DNA of 64,000 bases from Thalassovita mediterranea (GTDB taxonomy: Bacteria > Pseudomonadota > Alphaproteobacteria > Rhodobacterales > Rhodobacteraceae). Made by a program: the position numbers and the translations under genes. Below are positions 18,782-30,208 of the stretch, piece after piece; positions within the stretch are counted from its first letter, which is position 1, and each line of letters begins with the position of its first letter. The stretch lies in NCBI RefSeq assembly GCF_001458435.1, contig NZ_CYSF01000005.1, positions 62,001 through 126,000 on the forward strand. The letters are read 5' to 3'. The notes below the pieces were generated by a model. That model was not told the DNA's origin, did not search any database, and saw nothing but the letters and a program-made list of their open reading frames with translations.

Positions 18782-19027
18782 TTACTTGGTCAGAACGTGG
18801 CGCACGCTGTTCTGGATCTGGGCGAAGGACGCGTCGTCGTCTTCCAGGTTCTCGATGACCGAAGCGGCTTTCTTGACGGCGTCGGCATCAACCAGGCTCA
18901 GGTCGATGTTCGGTGCAAATGCGCGGATCTGGGCGGCGTCGTAGCCCGACACGTCAGAGGTCATTGCGGAAGCGGCACCGGTCAGGGCGATCAGGGCGGC
19001 GGCGGATGCGGTTACGATACGGTTCAT
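18782..19027 (-). CDS. Exported 81-aa protein, array copy 6 (promoter-proximal)
   Basis: First copy in transcription order. Protein identical to copies 1 and 4. Long 3' junction (ACC AAG TAA). Its leader keeps the last 17 bases seen before every copy (CTGACTTAGGAGTTAA) but diverges farther upstream, so this is the array boundary and the main promoter should lie to its right. Confidence 0.88.
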   Translation of the reverse strand: MNRIVTASAAALIALTGAASAMTSDVSGYDAAQIRAFAPNIDLSLVDADAVKKAASVIENLEDDDASFAQIQNSVRHVLTK

Positions 19028-19353
19028 GTTTTTAACTCCTAAGTCAGTTTGCGGGGTCGATCGGGGAGGTGATCGTTGGTGTGTGTCAGTGTGTTGGACT
19101 GTGTGTTTGTCCGTCTGACACCAAACAAACTGGGGGCGGATCGGGATGATTAAAACCCAACGAAATCGTCACGGAAATTCACGGCGATGTGTGTTGAAAA
19201 GAGGCCCGCGCACAACGGTCCCTGCGCAGCCTTGCACAGGGTCTGTGCGGGTCATGTTTTGCAGGGCTTTGCCCGGATCCAACAGGTTACACCCCACGCC
19301 ACAGCGCGTGAGGAAAAGGGCTGATTTGGGCGAAAGTACATTTGTCACATAAA

Positions 19354-19390
19354 CGTGTTGAGCAACTTTTTATCGCTTTGTTTCAACACG
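19354..19390. promoter_or_regulatory. Inverted repeat, possible operator
   Basis: CGTGTTGA and TCAACACG are perfect 8-bp inverted arms separated by 21 bases of AT-rich DNA. Both arms lie in the divergent region between the array and the acyl-CoA dehydrogenase. The regulator is unknown. Confidence 0.4.
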
Positions 19391-19519
19391 CTCACAGACC
19401 CGCGCGTGATCCTCTCAGGCAGGTGTGCGGAATGGGGGAGGTTGTAACATGGACAGGCTAACATCACTGCCAGATACCGACGCAATTCGGGTTTGGCGTT
19501 ACGTCTTTTCGCCATTTCG

Positions 19520-19548
19520 TTGACAGCGCTACCGCGTCATCGCTTACC
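19520..19548 (+). promoter_or_regulatory. Possible promoter of the acyl-CoA dehydrogenase gene
   Basis: Perfect -35 TTGACA at 19520-19525 with a 17-base spacer to a weak -10 (CTTACC). It is 50 bases upstream of the start codon. The poor -10 limits confidence. Confidence 0.4.
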
Positions 19549-19599
19549 TGCCCCCGACAAGCCGGCTGCGACAGACGCAGCAACAGGGAGAAGGCCAAA

Positions 19600-20757
<1,158 letters not shown>

Positions 20758-20778
20758 TACAGAATCGATCAACATCAC

Positions 20779-20805
20779 AAGGCATCCGGAAACGGGTGCC
20801 TTTTT
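20779..20805 (+). terminator. Rho-independent terminator of the acyl-CoA dehydrogenase gene
   Basis: AGGCATCCG / CGGGTGCCT stem with a GAAA tetraloop and five T, 22 bases after the stop codon. Confidence 0.9.
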
Positions 20806-21213
20806 CCCGCGAGATACCACTCGCAAAGAGCGCGCCGGTGCAGCTTACTTAGCTTTGCCATCGAGACATGAGAATGCTGATCTGCACCATCTAAGTGGTC
20901 CAAATTGATTGTTAGTGCATGATCGGCCATTGGTCCATTTGGACGATAGCCTCTGGCGCGAGCGGAAGACATCACTGACCCGCAAAGCTATGAGGACGCC
21001 ACCATCGCCCCGATGGGCCGGCGGCTTAATACAGCGGTTTTTAAGGATTACACCCAGAAACAATGAAGCAGTGATCCGCGTAATCTGCCAGCTTCGGCCC
21101 GAAAGCGGTTGCAGTTCAGATTTGCTTCCGACGACGGCTATTTTGCCACCGCTATCAGGACATCCCGCGGGGTACTATAGTACGATGATCACGGCAATGC
21201 TGGATCACCCTGC
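20806..21213. other. Decayed stretch upstream of the Wzi pseudogene
   Basis: About 400 bases with no intact gene. Near-repeats TGGTCCAAAT (20899) and TTGGTCCATTTGG (20929) resemble parts of a GntR-type site but may be chance. A short plus-strand frame ending at 21066 (PLARAEDITDPQSYEDATIAP is its first part) reads like real protein and may be a remnant of another gene. I cannot name it. Confidence 0.4.
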
Positions 21214-22124
21214 GGCTGAACACGCCCTATGGCCCGGCGCAGGGGGCGTAATCAACCGAGAAGGACTGGGACAACGTGTTCTGATCTGGCCCGCTGAACG
21301 GCCATTTCAATCATGTGCCGAGGTCACTCAAATACTGCACGCTGACCTTGAACGCGTCATCTTCAAATGACGCAGGCCAACCTGACAATGCGCTGATCAT
21401 GGGCATGCGCGCCCGCATCCGCCCCATCGAAAATCTGGAACTGGATTTTGTCCGCACCGCCCAGTTCGGCGGCGCGGGACAGCCGCAGGATTTTAACACC
21501 CTCCTGCGGGTTTTGGGCGGTCGCTCCAACGAGGGTGCCGCTAGGGGCGCCAACCAGATGGCGGGCATTGGGCTGAGCTACAGCCTGCCAAACCTTGGTG
21601 GTGGCAGCCGGATCTATTACCAGTTCGTCGGTGAGGATGAGGCGGGCTATTTCCCCTCCTGTTTGATGCACATGGGCGGGGTAGAGACAAACACCTTGCT
21701 ATTTGGCATTCGTTCACAGATCACTATCGAGCACAAGGACACCACCATCGCTAGGACTACAAGCGGAGCATGCGGGGCCAACACCGCGTATCAGAACGGA
21801 ACCTTTTCCTACGCCAACAACGGCGTGGTGCTGGGATCTGCAATTGATACCCAAGGCAAGGCCACCACGCTTTATATGAAGCATAAGCTGGATGAGACAT
21901 CTGTGAATTGGAGCGTCGGGCACTACACCATCAACGATCAGTCGCTGGCTACCCACCGCCTGTCTACCACGCGGGCCACGGGGCTTGTCGCCACTGCAGG
22001 ACTGTCGCAGCCCTTGCTGGGGGGCACGGTCAGCGCCTTGATTGCGCATCAGGACTTTGATCTGAACACTGCCGGTTTTGACAAAGGCACCCGTGTTGGG
22101 GTGAGCTTCCAGACCTCGTTCTAA
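21214..22124 (+). pseudogene. Wzi-type outer-membrane beta-barrel, 5'-degraded
   Basis: From 21315 to the stop the frame encodes most of a capsule-assembly Wzi family barrel: GMRARIRPIENLELDFVRTAQFGGAG (in parts), GVSY-like GLSYSLPNLGGG, the hallmark YQFVGEDEAG and PSCLMHMGG, a Wzi-like YQNGTFSYANNG segment, and a terminal aromatic Phe (FQTSF) suited to outer-membrane insertion. Upstream in the same frame the protein-like text continues (LNTPYGPAQGA, STEKDWDNVF, SGPLNGHFNHV) but is broken by TAA and TGA stops at about 21251 and 21278. No signal peptide or N-terminal half is present. Wzi anchors capsule in the outer membrane in other bacteria. A true terminator still follows. Confidence 0.65.
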
Positions 22125-22147
22125 GATGTCCCAACCGTAAGACGTAG

Positions 22148-22184
22148 AAAGTGCCTGTGATCCGAGATGGTCACAGGCACTTTT
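22148..22184 (+). terminator. Rho-independent terminator after the Wzi pseudogene
   Basis: AAAGTGCCTGTGA / TCACAGGCACTTT stem, 10-base loop, T4 tail, 23 bases after the stop of the barrel remnant. It can also act on minus-strand transcription. Confidence 0.85.
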
Positions 22185-22255
22185 CTGTTCCAACTCAGCG
22201 GGTGCGAAAATGTTTCGCGCGCGAAACACTTGACCCTATTCCATCGAAATAGACG

Positions 22256-22593
22256 CTAATCTGCCGCACCAGACCGCGCCGACAGCCAGTCGATCAGTTC
22301 GGCGATCAGCGCCTCATCCTTATCCTCCCCCACTTTGCCAATGCTTCGAGCGCTTCCTTCTCATGCCTTAAGACGCGACGAATCTCGCTTCCCATGTCGA
22401 AAGCCAACTGAGGTGTTGTCTGCCCCTTCATCGCGGCGAGGCGATTGAAAAACGAAATCAACGTTTCGCGCCACGCTGGCTTAGGCGCAAGTATTAATGA
22501 GGACATATAAGTAGACCGCATATTGAGAAGGCGTGCAATGCTATCGGTCAAAACCCTCACAAAGTCCAAAGAAATAAGGGGGGCTAGTGCCAA
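22256..22593 (-). pseudogene. Frameshifted hypothetical gene
   Basis: A minus-strand frame starting at 22593 (MALAPLISLDFVRVL) reads as a helical protein up to RHEKEALEALAKWG and then stops early in the original frame. Shifting by one base at a run of five G (plus-strand C5 at 22327-22331) continues into a convincing tail, EDKDEALIAELIDWLSARSG, ending at 22256. This suggests a disrupted gene of about 112 codons. It could instead be a sequencing error at the homopolymer or a phase-variable tract. Family unknown; it lies next to tRNA-Trp in a decayed stretch. Confidence 0.4.
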
Positions 22594-22701
22594 TCACAGC
22601 AAGTCGCGCATCAGCACCCAAACAAAAGACTTGACATACATTCGCACGAAACAGCCTGATTTCGCACTCTTATGCCTCGTTGGCATTAATTTTTGGGAAA
22701 A

Positions 22702-22777
22702 TGGCAGGGGCACCAGGGCTCGAACCCGGGACCTACGGTTTTGGAGACCGTCGCTCTACCAACTGAGCTATACCCCT
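22702..22777 (-). tRNA. trnW: tRNA-Trp (anticodon CCA)
   Basis: The minus strand folds as a full cloverleaf: acceptor AGGGGTA / TGCCCCT, D arm with AGCTCAGTTGGTAGAGC, anticodon stem ACGGT / ACCGT around CTCCAAA (anticodon CCA), T arm with GGTTCGAGCC, discriminator G and an encoded CCA end. 76 bases. In many alphaproteobacteria tRNA-Trp lies between tuf and secE; here it lies beyond the distal end of the tuf operon with two genes between. Confidence 0.96.
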
Positions 22778-22912
22778 ACGCTGGGCGTTTGATTATGGCA
22801 GCGCGGGGGGGAGATCAAGGGGCTTTTTCAGTTTCGGATGTGAAAAGCGTTTTCTACCGAAAGAAACCTTCCCCTCACCTACCCCGCGCAATACCAGCGA
22901 CGGCTGCGATGA

Positions 22913-23578
22913 TCAGGTTGGGCGCGTCTCGGCCACCAGATCCCGCAATGCGGCCACATCGGCGCTGGCCAAGACAGGCAAGACGCGCCGAATCTGATCC
23001 AGCGGCAAATCCCACCATGCGAGCCGTTCCAACAGCTCAATCACCGTCTCAGGGAAGCGCAAACGCACCACCTGTGCCGGATTGCCTGCGACCACTGCAT
23101 AGCCAGGCACATCGCGACTGACCACCGCCCCAGCACCGATAATTGCACCATTGCCGACCGTGACGCCAGGCAGGATCATAGCGTTATGGCCAATCCAGAC
23201 GTCATGGCCGATGTAGGTGTCATCGCCCTTGGCAAATTCCTCTGCATAGAGGTCCATGCAGTCGTGGTTAAACACCGCAAAGGGATAGGCACTGAACCAG
23301 TGCTTTGGATGATCGGCCGAGGCGGTGATAAAACGCGTACCGTGGGCGAACTGGCCAAAGCGACCGATGTGCAACCGTTCCGGCGCACCTGCGTAGAGGT
23401 ACGGCGCAATGCGGGCGGCATAGTCTGTGACCGGATCGAAATCGTTGTAATAGGTGTAATCGCCCACAGTTATATTCGGGTGGTCAATCACCTGCGACAG
23501 ATAGACGGTGTTGGGGTAGGGCTGGCCATCTGGCAGCAAGATAGGATGACGCAGTGAAGCGTCGAGGAAGGCAGGCAT
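22913..23578 (-). CDS. CatB-like xenobiotic/O-acetyltransferase (left-handed beta-helix)
   Basis: 221 residues from the ATG at 23578 ([12 protein letters not shown]). Hexapeptide repeats dominate about 100-175 ([19 protein letters not shown], then [17 protein letters not shown]). The segment [10 protein letters not shown] and the loop NHDCMDL with the conserved [12 protein letters not shown] end match the CatB/Vat group, acetyl-CoA dependent transferases that act on chloramphenicol, streptogramins or sugars. Substrate cannot be told, and resistance should not be inferred. A longer start (10 more codons) is possible. Single gene between tuf and tRNA-Trp. Confidence 0.82.
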   Translation of the reverse strand: MPAFLDASLRHPILLPDGQPYPNTVYLSQVIDHPNITVGDYTYYNDFDPVTDYAARIAPYLYAGAPERLHIGRFGQFAHGTRFITASADHPKHWFSAYPFAVFNHDCMDLYAEEFAKGDDTYIGHDVWIGHNAMILPGVTVGNGAIIGAGAVVSRDVPGYAVVAGNPAQVVRLRFPETVIELLERLAWWDLPLDQIRRVLPVLASADVAALRDLVAETRPT

Positions 23579-23887
23579 AACAGCACTCCTGTTCTGAAAA
23601 ACATTCAAATCGGATTTTGGCTGTTACTGCTCCACGGCACCCTCCATTGGTTGTAGGGATTATGTGGGGATGCACGGGATGGCTTTCAAGAACGCTTACC
23701 TCAACCAAAGGCAGTTCACACATAGACTCTGGTAAAAGTGCCAGCCCTCTGAAGCGCTTAGTCCAAGCGAAATAAACAACCGCGTTAACAGCTGAATGTG
23801 GAGAGCCAAGTTACCCGATCAACTGACATTATACGTTGAACGCACAAAATAGCGCGCCCCTAGCCAAATTCGGGATCAAAAGGCGAG
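23579..23887. other. Intergenic region, nothing recognised
   Basis: About 310 bases, less GC-rich than the neighbours. No tRNA, clear terminator or promoter pair seen. It presumably holds the promoter of the acetyltransferase gene. Confidence 0.4.
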
Positions 23888-24250
23888 TTAGTCAGTTAGT
23901 AAACCTTCTTGCTCCAAAAATCTCACTGCTCGCGCCAACTCGTTCTGCATGTCTTCGACCCACTGTGTCAGAAGTACACCAGAAAATCTCCGGTTCATTT
24001 CCCCTATTTCGACTCCCTTACTGGACGCGCCACGCCGCCCATAGTTCACATTCAACGTTTCGAGTTGTTGTTCAATGCTATCAACATCTAGCCTCCGCGC
24101 GCGACCTTCATAGCTGCATTTCATCAAAAAAGAGGCCATGTGTACAAAGGAGAAATCGAAAGCATCCAGTCCACAACACTCGACTTCGCATAAAGCCACA
24201 CAGTGCGCAACGAGCCCAGAAAGCGGATAGTCAAGCTTCAACGAATACAC
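23888..24250 (-). CDS. Small conserved-looking protein, possibly DUF6331
   Basis: 120 residues beginning MYSLKLDYPLSGLV. The segment ECCGLDAFDFS (about 24-34) resembles the CCG-IDAF pattern I associate with DUF6331; the rest is helical and ends QNELARAVRFLEQEGLLTD. Function unknown. Codon use is AT-richer than the adjacent tuf, in keeping with the accessory stretch around it. Assignment is from memory of one motif only. Confidence 0.55.
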   Translation of the reverse strand: MYSLKLDYPLSGLVAHCVALCEVECCGLDAFDFSFVHMASFLMKCSYEGRARRLDVDSIEQQLETLNVNYGRRGASSKGVEIGEMNRRFSGVLLTQWVEDMQNELARAVRFLEQEGLLTD

Positions 24251-24509
24251 TGTCGCAACCCATATTGATCAAATATGACCATCCAAATAGCTCACCAGAC
24301 ACTTCAGCGCCACTATTCACTCTTCTGCTTCGCGGTCACTGACTGTGTTAGCTGCTGAAAAACCTGAAGCGGCGCGCCTGAACCGCAGGGGCGAAGCGAA
24401 GCGCCCGCGTTTTGCCAAAGGCAAACCTCCGGTTTGGTGGGGGCGGTTCGAGCGCTGCCAAATCTTTGATCTGACAAAGAGCTTCGCCAGTTACCCCGTC
24501 CCCCCACGC
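24251..24509. other. Intergenic region downstream of tuf
   Basis: About 260 bases before the tuf terminator. Several small GC-rich dyads (for example AAACCTCCGGTTT near 24424) but no gene recognised. Confidence 0.4.
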
Positions 24510-24538
24510 AAAAAGGGCGCCCCGAGGGACGCCCTTTT
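24510..24538 (-). terminator. Rho-independent terminator of the str operon (after tuf)
   Basis: Minus strand AAAAGGGCGTCCC / GGGCGCCCTTTTT around TCGG, 20 bases after the tuf stop. Ends the rpsL-rpsG-fusA-tuf transcript. Confidence 0.9.
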
Positions 24539-24558
24539 CTTAGATCAAATCGTCGAGA

Positions 24559-25734
<1,176 letters not shown>

Positions 25735-25823
25735 GATGGCCTCCTAGTCTGTCATGAAAGGCTGAACAACCAGCCTTCAAATCGGGAAAGGGGGGACCGA
25801 AACGGGCCGGTCCCCCAAATTGC

Positions 25824-27941
25824 TTAGGCGTATTTCGCCTGGATTTCTTCACTGATGTTCGACGGCACCGGATCGTAGTGCGAGAACTGCATGGTGAACT
25901 GGGCACGGCCGGACGACATCGAACGCAGGGTGTTGATGTAGCCGAACATGTTCGCCAGCGGCACGTTTGCGTCGATCGCAATCGCGTGGCCGCGCGGCTC
26001 TTGGCCAGAAACCTGACCACGACGCGATGTCAGATCGCCGATGATACCGCCGGTGTATTCTTCGGGGGTGATCACTTCGACCTTCATGATCGGTTCCAGC
26101 AGCTTAGCGCCTGCCTTCTTCATGCCTTCGCGCATACACATACGTGCTGCGATTTCAAAGGCCAGAACCGAGGAGTCAACATCGTGGAATTTACCGTCGA
26201 TCAGGGCAACCTTGAAGTCGATTACGGGGAAGCCAGCCAGCGGGCCGCTATCCATAACCGAGGTGATGCCTTTTTCAACACCAGGGATGTATTCCTTGGG
26301 AACCGCACCACCAACGATGCGGGATTCGAAGGAGTAACCTTCACCAGCTTCGGTTGGGGTGATGATCATCTTCACCTCACCGAACTGACCGGAACCACCG
26401 GACTGCTTCTTGTGCGTGTAGCTGTGCTCCACCTCGTGCGAGATGGTTTCACGGTATGCCACCTGCGGCGCACCGATGTTTGCTTCAACTTTGAATTCAC
26501 GCTTCAGACGGTCAACCAGAATGTCCAGGTGAAGTTCGCCCATGCCTTTCATGATGGTCTGGCCCGATTCCAGGTCAGTTTCCACACGGAAGGAGGGGTC
26601 TTCGGCTGCCAGACGTGCCAGACCTTGCGACATTTTTTCTTGGTCGCCTTTGGTCTTCGGCTCAACCGCGATCTCGATAACGGGATCGGGGAAGGTCATG
26701 GTTTCCAGAACAACGGGATCCTTGGCGTCGCAGAGGGTGTCACCGGTGGTGGTGTCTTTCAGACCCGCCAGCGCGATGATGTCGCCTGCAAATGCCTCTT
26801 CGATCTCCTCACGGTTGTTGGAGTGCATCATCATCATACGACCGACGCGCTCTTTCTTACCTTTGGTGGAGTTCTGGATGCTGTCGCCCTTGTTCAGAAC
26901 GCCCGAGTAGATACGGGTGAAGGTCAGCGAGCCAACGAAGGGGTCGTTCATGATTTTGAACGCCAGACCGGAGAACGCCATGTCGTCGTCTGCACGACGG
27001 GCAATGTTACGCTCTTCGTTTTCGTCACCAGGTGCGAAGCCCATGTAATCGACAACGTCCAGCGGGCTGGGCAGGTAGTCGATTACTGCGTTCAGCAGCG
27101 GCTGAACACCTTTGTTTTTGAACGCCGAACCGCCCAGTACCGGAACGAAGTCCAGTGCCAGAGTACCCTTACGCAGCAGTTTGCGCAGGGTTGCGACGTC
27201 GGGCTCTTCGCCTTCCAGGTAGGCTTCCATGGCGTCTTCGTCTTGCTCAACGGCCGCTTCGACCATCTTTTCGCGCCACTCGTTCGCCATGTCCTGCAGC
27301 TCAGGACGGATCTCAGCGTGGATCCAGGATGCACCCAGATCTTCGCCCTGCCACAGCCACTCTTTCATGGTGACCAGGTCCAGCAGACCTTCCAGCTCGG
27401 ATTCTGCACCGATCGGAATACCGACGGGAACAGCACGCGCGCCGGTGCGTTCTTCGATCATGTTGACGCAGTTAAAGAAGTCTGCGCCGATCTTGTCCAT
27501 TTTGTTGACGAAAACCATACGCGGAACCTTGTAGCGGTCAGCCTGACGCCACACGGTTTCGGTTTGAGGTTCAACGCCAGCGTTTGCGTCCAGAACACAG
27601 ACAGCACCGTCGAGTACCGCCAGCGAACGCTCAACTTCGATGGTGAAGTCAACGTGGCCGGGGGTGTCGATGATGTTCATGCGGTGCTTGGGCGAGTCAG
27701 CAGTCTTACCATCTTCGGTGCGTTCCCAGAAAGTGGTGGTCGCAGCCGAGGTGATGGTGATGCCGCGTTCCTGCTCCTGCTCCATCCAGTCCATGGTGGC
27801 TGCACCATCGTGCACCTCACCGATGTTGTGGGATTTACCAGTGTAATACAGGATACGCTCCGAGCAGGTGGTCTTGCCTGCATCGATGTGCGCCATGATA
27901 CCGAAGTTACGGTATAGGTCGAGCGAATATTCGCGTGCCAT
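25824..27941 (-). CDS. fusA: Elongation factor G
   Basis: 705 residues; GTPase driving translocation. G1 AHIDAGKT (about 17-24), switch [12 protein letters not shown]3 DTPGHVDF (about 92-99), G4 NKMDK (about 146-150), then EF-G domains II-V, including the conserved MRxGMK-like segment [12 protein letters not shown] and [20 protein letters not shown] (in parts) at the C-terminus. Lies 21 bases after rpsG. Confidence 0.97.
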   Translation of the reverse strand: MAREYSLDLYRNFGIMAHIDAGKTTCSERILYYTGKSHNIGEVHDGAATMDWMEQEQERGITITSAATTTFWERTEDGKTADSPKHRMNIIDTPGHVDFTIEVERSLAVLDGAVCVLDANAGVEPQTETVWRQADRYKVPRMVFVNKMDKIGADFFNCVNMIEERTGARAVPVGIPIGAESELEGLLDLVTMKEWLWQGEDLGASWIHAEIRPELQDMANEWREKMVEAAVEQDEDAMEAYLEGEEPDVATLRKLLRKGTLALDFVPVLGGSAFKNKGVQPLLNAVIDYLPSPLDVVDYMGFAPGDENEERNIARRADDDMAFSGLAFKIMNDPFVGSLTFTRIYSGVLNKGDSIQNSTKGKKERVGRMMMMHSNNREEIEEAFAGDIIALAGLKDTTTGDTLCDAKDPVVLETMTFPDPVIEIAVEPKTKGDQEKMSQGLARLAAEDPSFRVETDLESGQTIMKGMGELHLDILVDRLKREFKVEANIGAPQVAYRETISHEVEHSYTHKKQSGGSGQFGEVKMIITPTEAGEGYSFESRIVGGAVPKEYIPGVEKGITSVMDSGPLAGFPVIDFKVALIDGKFHDVDSSVLAFEIAARMCMREGMKKAGAKLLEPIMKVEVITPEEYTGGIIGDLTSRRGQVSGQEPRGHAIAIDANVPLANMFGYINTLRSMSSGRAQFTMQFSHYDPVPSNISEEIQAKYA

Positions 27942-27962
27942 TGGTCTAAAGCCTCTGTGGAA

Positions 27963-28445
<483 letters not shown>

Positions 28446-28817
28446 TTACTTCGGACGCTTGGCGCCGTATTTCGAACGACGTTGCTTACGGTCTTTAACG
28501 CCCTGGGTATCCAGAACACCACGCAGGATGTGGTAACGCACACCCGGAAGGTCTTTTACACGGCCGCCACGGATCAGAACCACGGAGTGTTCCTGAAGGT
28601 TGTGGCTTTCACCGGGAATGTAAGAGATCACTTCGAAGCCGTTGGTCAGGCGAACCTTCGCAACTTTACGCATAGCCGAGTTCGGCTTCTTCGGAGTGGT
28701 GGTGTATACACGGGTGCAGACGCCACGTTTTTGCGGGCACTGCTCCAGGTGCATAGATTTGGAGCGCTTGACTTTGGGCTGACGCGGCTTGCGGATCAGC
28801 TGTTGAATCGTTGGCAT
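28446..28817 (-). CDS. rpsL: 30S ribosomal protein S12
   Basis: 123 residues; decoding-centre protein. [15 protein letters not shown] (near 38-52) with the streptomycin-relevant Lys in TPKKPNS, and LPGVRYH (near 88-94), both in wild-type form. First gene of the str operon, with a strong promoter about 230 bases upstream. Confidence 0.97.
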   Translation of the reverse strand: MPTIQQLIRKPRQPKVKRSKSMHLEQCPQKRGVCTRVYTTTPKKPNSAMRKVAKVRLTNGFEVISYIPGESHNLQEHSVVLIRGGRVKDLPGVRYHILRGVLDTQGVKDRKQRRSKYGAKRPK

Positions 28818-29048
28818 AGGGTCACTTTCCCGTTTGCTTCACAATGTTTATCCAAGGCGACTGCCCTGAACGATGATTGGTTGCGCAACACAGAAGCTGC
28901 ATAGCGCAAAATCCGCGATGTTCCCGTACCGAGGCGAACAACGCGGTGAGTTTTCCAGAGGTCGCAAGCTTCAAAGTAGCTCAGGACTTGGCCTTCTCAG
29001 TTGTGGATTCGGCATTTGGGACTCGCCCAGATCAGCCGGATAGTGGGG

Positions 29049-29077
29049 CGTATAGGGGGAGTCGCGCCCTTTGTCAA
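29049..29077 (-). promoter_or_regulatory. Promoter of the str operon (rpsL-rpsG-fusA-tuf)
   Basis: Minus strand -35 TTGACA (29072-29077), exact 17-base spacer, -10 TATACG (29049-29054). The leader to rpsL is about 230 bases, typical for a ribosomal operon. Confidence 0.8.
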
Positions 29078-29111
29078 CAAGGGCCCCAAGCCACACAGCG
29101 TGACAGCAGAT

Positions 29112-30020
29112 TTACCCTACCCGCGCCCGCGCCGCCCGCGCGATCTGCCCCTCACGGTAGAGCATGAAAACACCGCTGCCCACGACGATGACCGCGCCGA
29201 TCAGCGTGACCATATCCGGCCATTCGCCAAACACCAGCCATCCAAGGATCAGCGCCCAGACCAAACTGGTATAGCGGAAGGGCGAAACGAACGAAATCTC
29301 GCCCACGCGCATCACCGCGATGGACGACACATAGGCGGCCAGAATAACTGGCGCGGACATGCCGATGATGGACCAGCTGGCCACATTCATCGTGACCCAT
29401 TCCTGCCCAGTCATCAAAACGCCGAAGAACAGCATCACCCCTGCTGCACTGACAAAGGTAACCAACATCGACGGCACCGCCGATGACAAACGCCGCGTGG
29501 CCAGATCCCGCGTTGTGATGCTGGCGACCGCCGCCAGCACATAAAGCGAACTGCGATCAAACCCGTCGGTGCCAGGCCGGATGATCAACAACACCCCGAC
29601 GAAGCCAACAAGAATGGCGCTCAGCCGCCGCCAGCCAATCGTTTCGCGAAACAACAGCGCCGCTGCCAGCGTCACGACCAAGGGCAAACACTGCAAAATG
29701 GCCGTCACATTGGCAATCGGTGCCACAAAAAGCGCGTTTAGGAAGAAATACGCGGCTGAAATCTCGGCCCCGACCCGCACAGCAATCAAGGCCCAGTCCC
29801 CTGCCCCAACCCGCGCCCGCAAGGCGCCGCCGCGCACAGCCAGAACACCAGTCATCCCCGTTGCCATTACACCGCGCAGAAACAGCAGCTGAAACAGCGG
29901 CACAATCCCTGCCAGCGATTTCATCAAGGCATCATTCAAGGTGAAGGCCGCCATTGATGCCATCATCAACAGCGCGCCACGGGTATTGTCAGAAAGGGAA
30001 AGAAACAGTCGCGTTATCAT
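29112..30020 (-). CDS. EamA/DMT family transporter
   Basis: 302 residues from the ATG at 30020 (MITRLFLSLSDNTRG), preceded by CAGGG; a TTG six codons upstream is less likely. About ten hydrophobic segments in two five-helix EamA repeats, with the family features DALMKSLAG, PIANVTAILQCLPLVV and a second-half PFRYTSLVWALILGW. Inner membrane; probable small-metabolite exporter, substrate unknown. It sits between the rpoBC and str operons. The 22-nt motif described in the findings lies about 80 bases upstream. Confidence 0.85.
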   Translation of the reverse strand: MITRLFLSLSDNTRGALLMMASMAAFTLNDALMKSLAGIVPLFQLLFLRGVMATGMTGVLAVRGGALRARVGAGDWALIAVRVGAEISAAYFFLNALFVAPIANVTAILQCLPLVVTLAAALLFRETIGWRRLSAILVGFVGVLLIIRPGTDGFDRSSLYVLAAVASITTRDLATRRLSSAVPSMLVTFVSAAGVMLFFGVLMTGQEWVTMNVASWSIIGMSAPVILAAYVSSIAVMRVGEISFVSPFRYTSLVWALILGWLVFGEWPDMVTLIGAVIVVGSGVFMLYREGQIARAARARVG

Positions 30021-30102
30021 TGCGCGACCCTGCGTCAATGGTTGTGCCTTGTCAAACCCGCACGACTACGGGCAGCGCACAATCAAACGCGCCCGCGCCC
30101 TC

Positions 30103-30124
30103 TTTCACTGTTTCCAAAATACTC
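30103..30124 (-). repeat. 22-nt motif, copy 1 (upstream of the EamA transporter gene)
   Basis: On the minus strand begins GAGTATTTTGGAAA and ends CAGTGAAA. Matches two other places in the window at the same length with few changes. Lies 83 bases before the start codon. Confidence 0.6.
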
Positions 30125-30155
30125 CCGCCGGAGGCAGCGCAGGAACCACCACATG

Positions 30156-30183
30156 AAAAAGGCCCCCGCAATTGCGGAGGCCT
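30156..30183 (-). terminator. Rho-independent terminator of rpoBC
   Basis: Minus strand AGGCCTCCGCAATTGCGGGGGCCT followed in the same strand by T5; 25 bases after the rpoC stop. Confidence 0.88.
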
Positions 30184-30208
30184 CTCTCAATCTCAGTGGA
30201 AAACCGAC

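Larger units (their letters stand above)
17042..19027 (-). repeat. Tandem array of six near-identical genes
   Basis: Six direct repeats, each one ORF of 246 bases plus a spacer of 96-111 bases. Start-to-start distances are 342, 356, 342, 343 and 357 bases. Coding and spacer sequences are both nearly identical, including the leader CCTGACTTAGGAGTTAA just before each ATG. Two spacer lengths differ by 14 bases next to the stop codon. All copies are intact, so the array is under selection or very young. Confidence 0.95.
19028..19599. other. Divergent intergenic region (array promoter and acyl-CoA dehydrogenase promoter)
   Basis: About 570 bases without a supported gene. It should hold the promoters of the array (leftward) and of the acyl-CoA dehydrogenase (rightward). 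I see an 8-bp inverted repeat CGTGTTGA / TCAACACG at 19354-19390 and a TTGACA at 19520. A 68-codon frame at 19146-19352 is rich in Arg and Pro and not convincing. Confidence 0.55.

Noticed and set aside
17042-19027. Possible CRISPR array from the regular repeats
   Set aside because: The repeat unit is about 340 bases and is itself an intact gene with signal peptide and Shine-Dalgarno; there are no short repeats with unique spacers and no cas genes.
19146-19352. 68-codon plus-strand frame in the divergent region
   Set aside because: Arg/Pro/Thr-rich, no Shine-Dalgarno, no resemblance to a protein; overlaps the likely promoter region.
22702-22777. tRNA-Trp as an attachment site with an integrated element
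   Set aside because: No integrase and no second copy of the tRNA 3' end were seen within several kilobases on either side.
25878-27917. 679-codon plus-strand frame opposite fusA (and 347 codons opposite tuf)
   Set aside because: Antisense shadows of highly biased genes; translation is low-complexity and without motifs.
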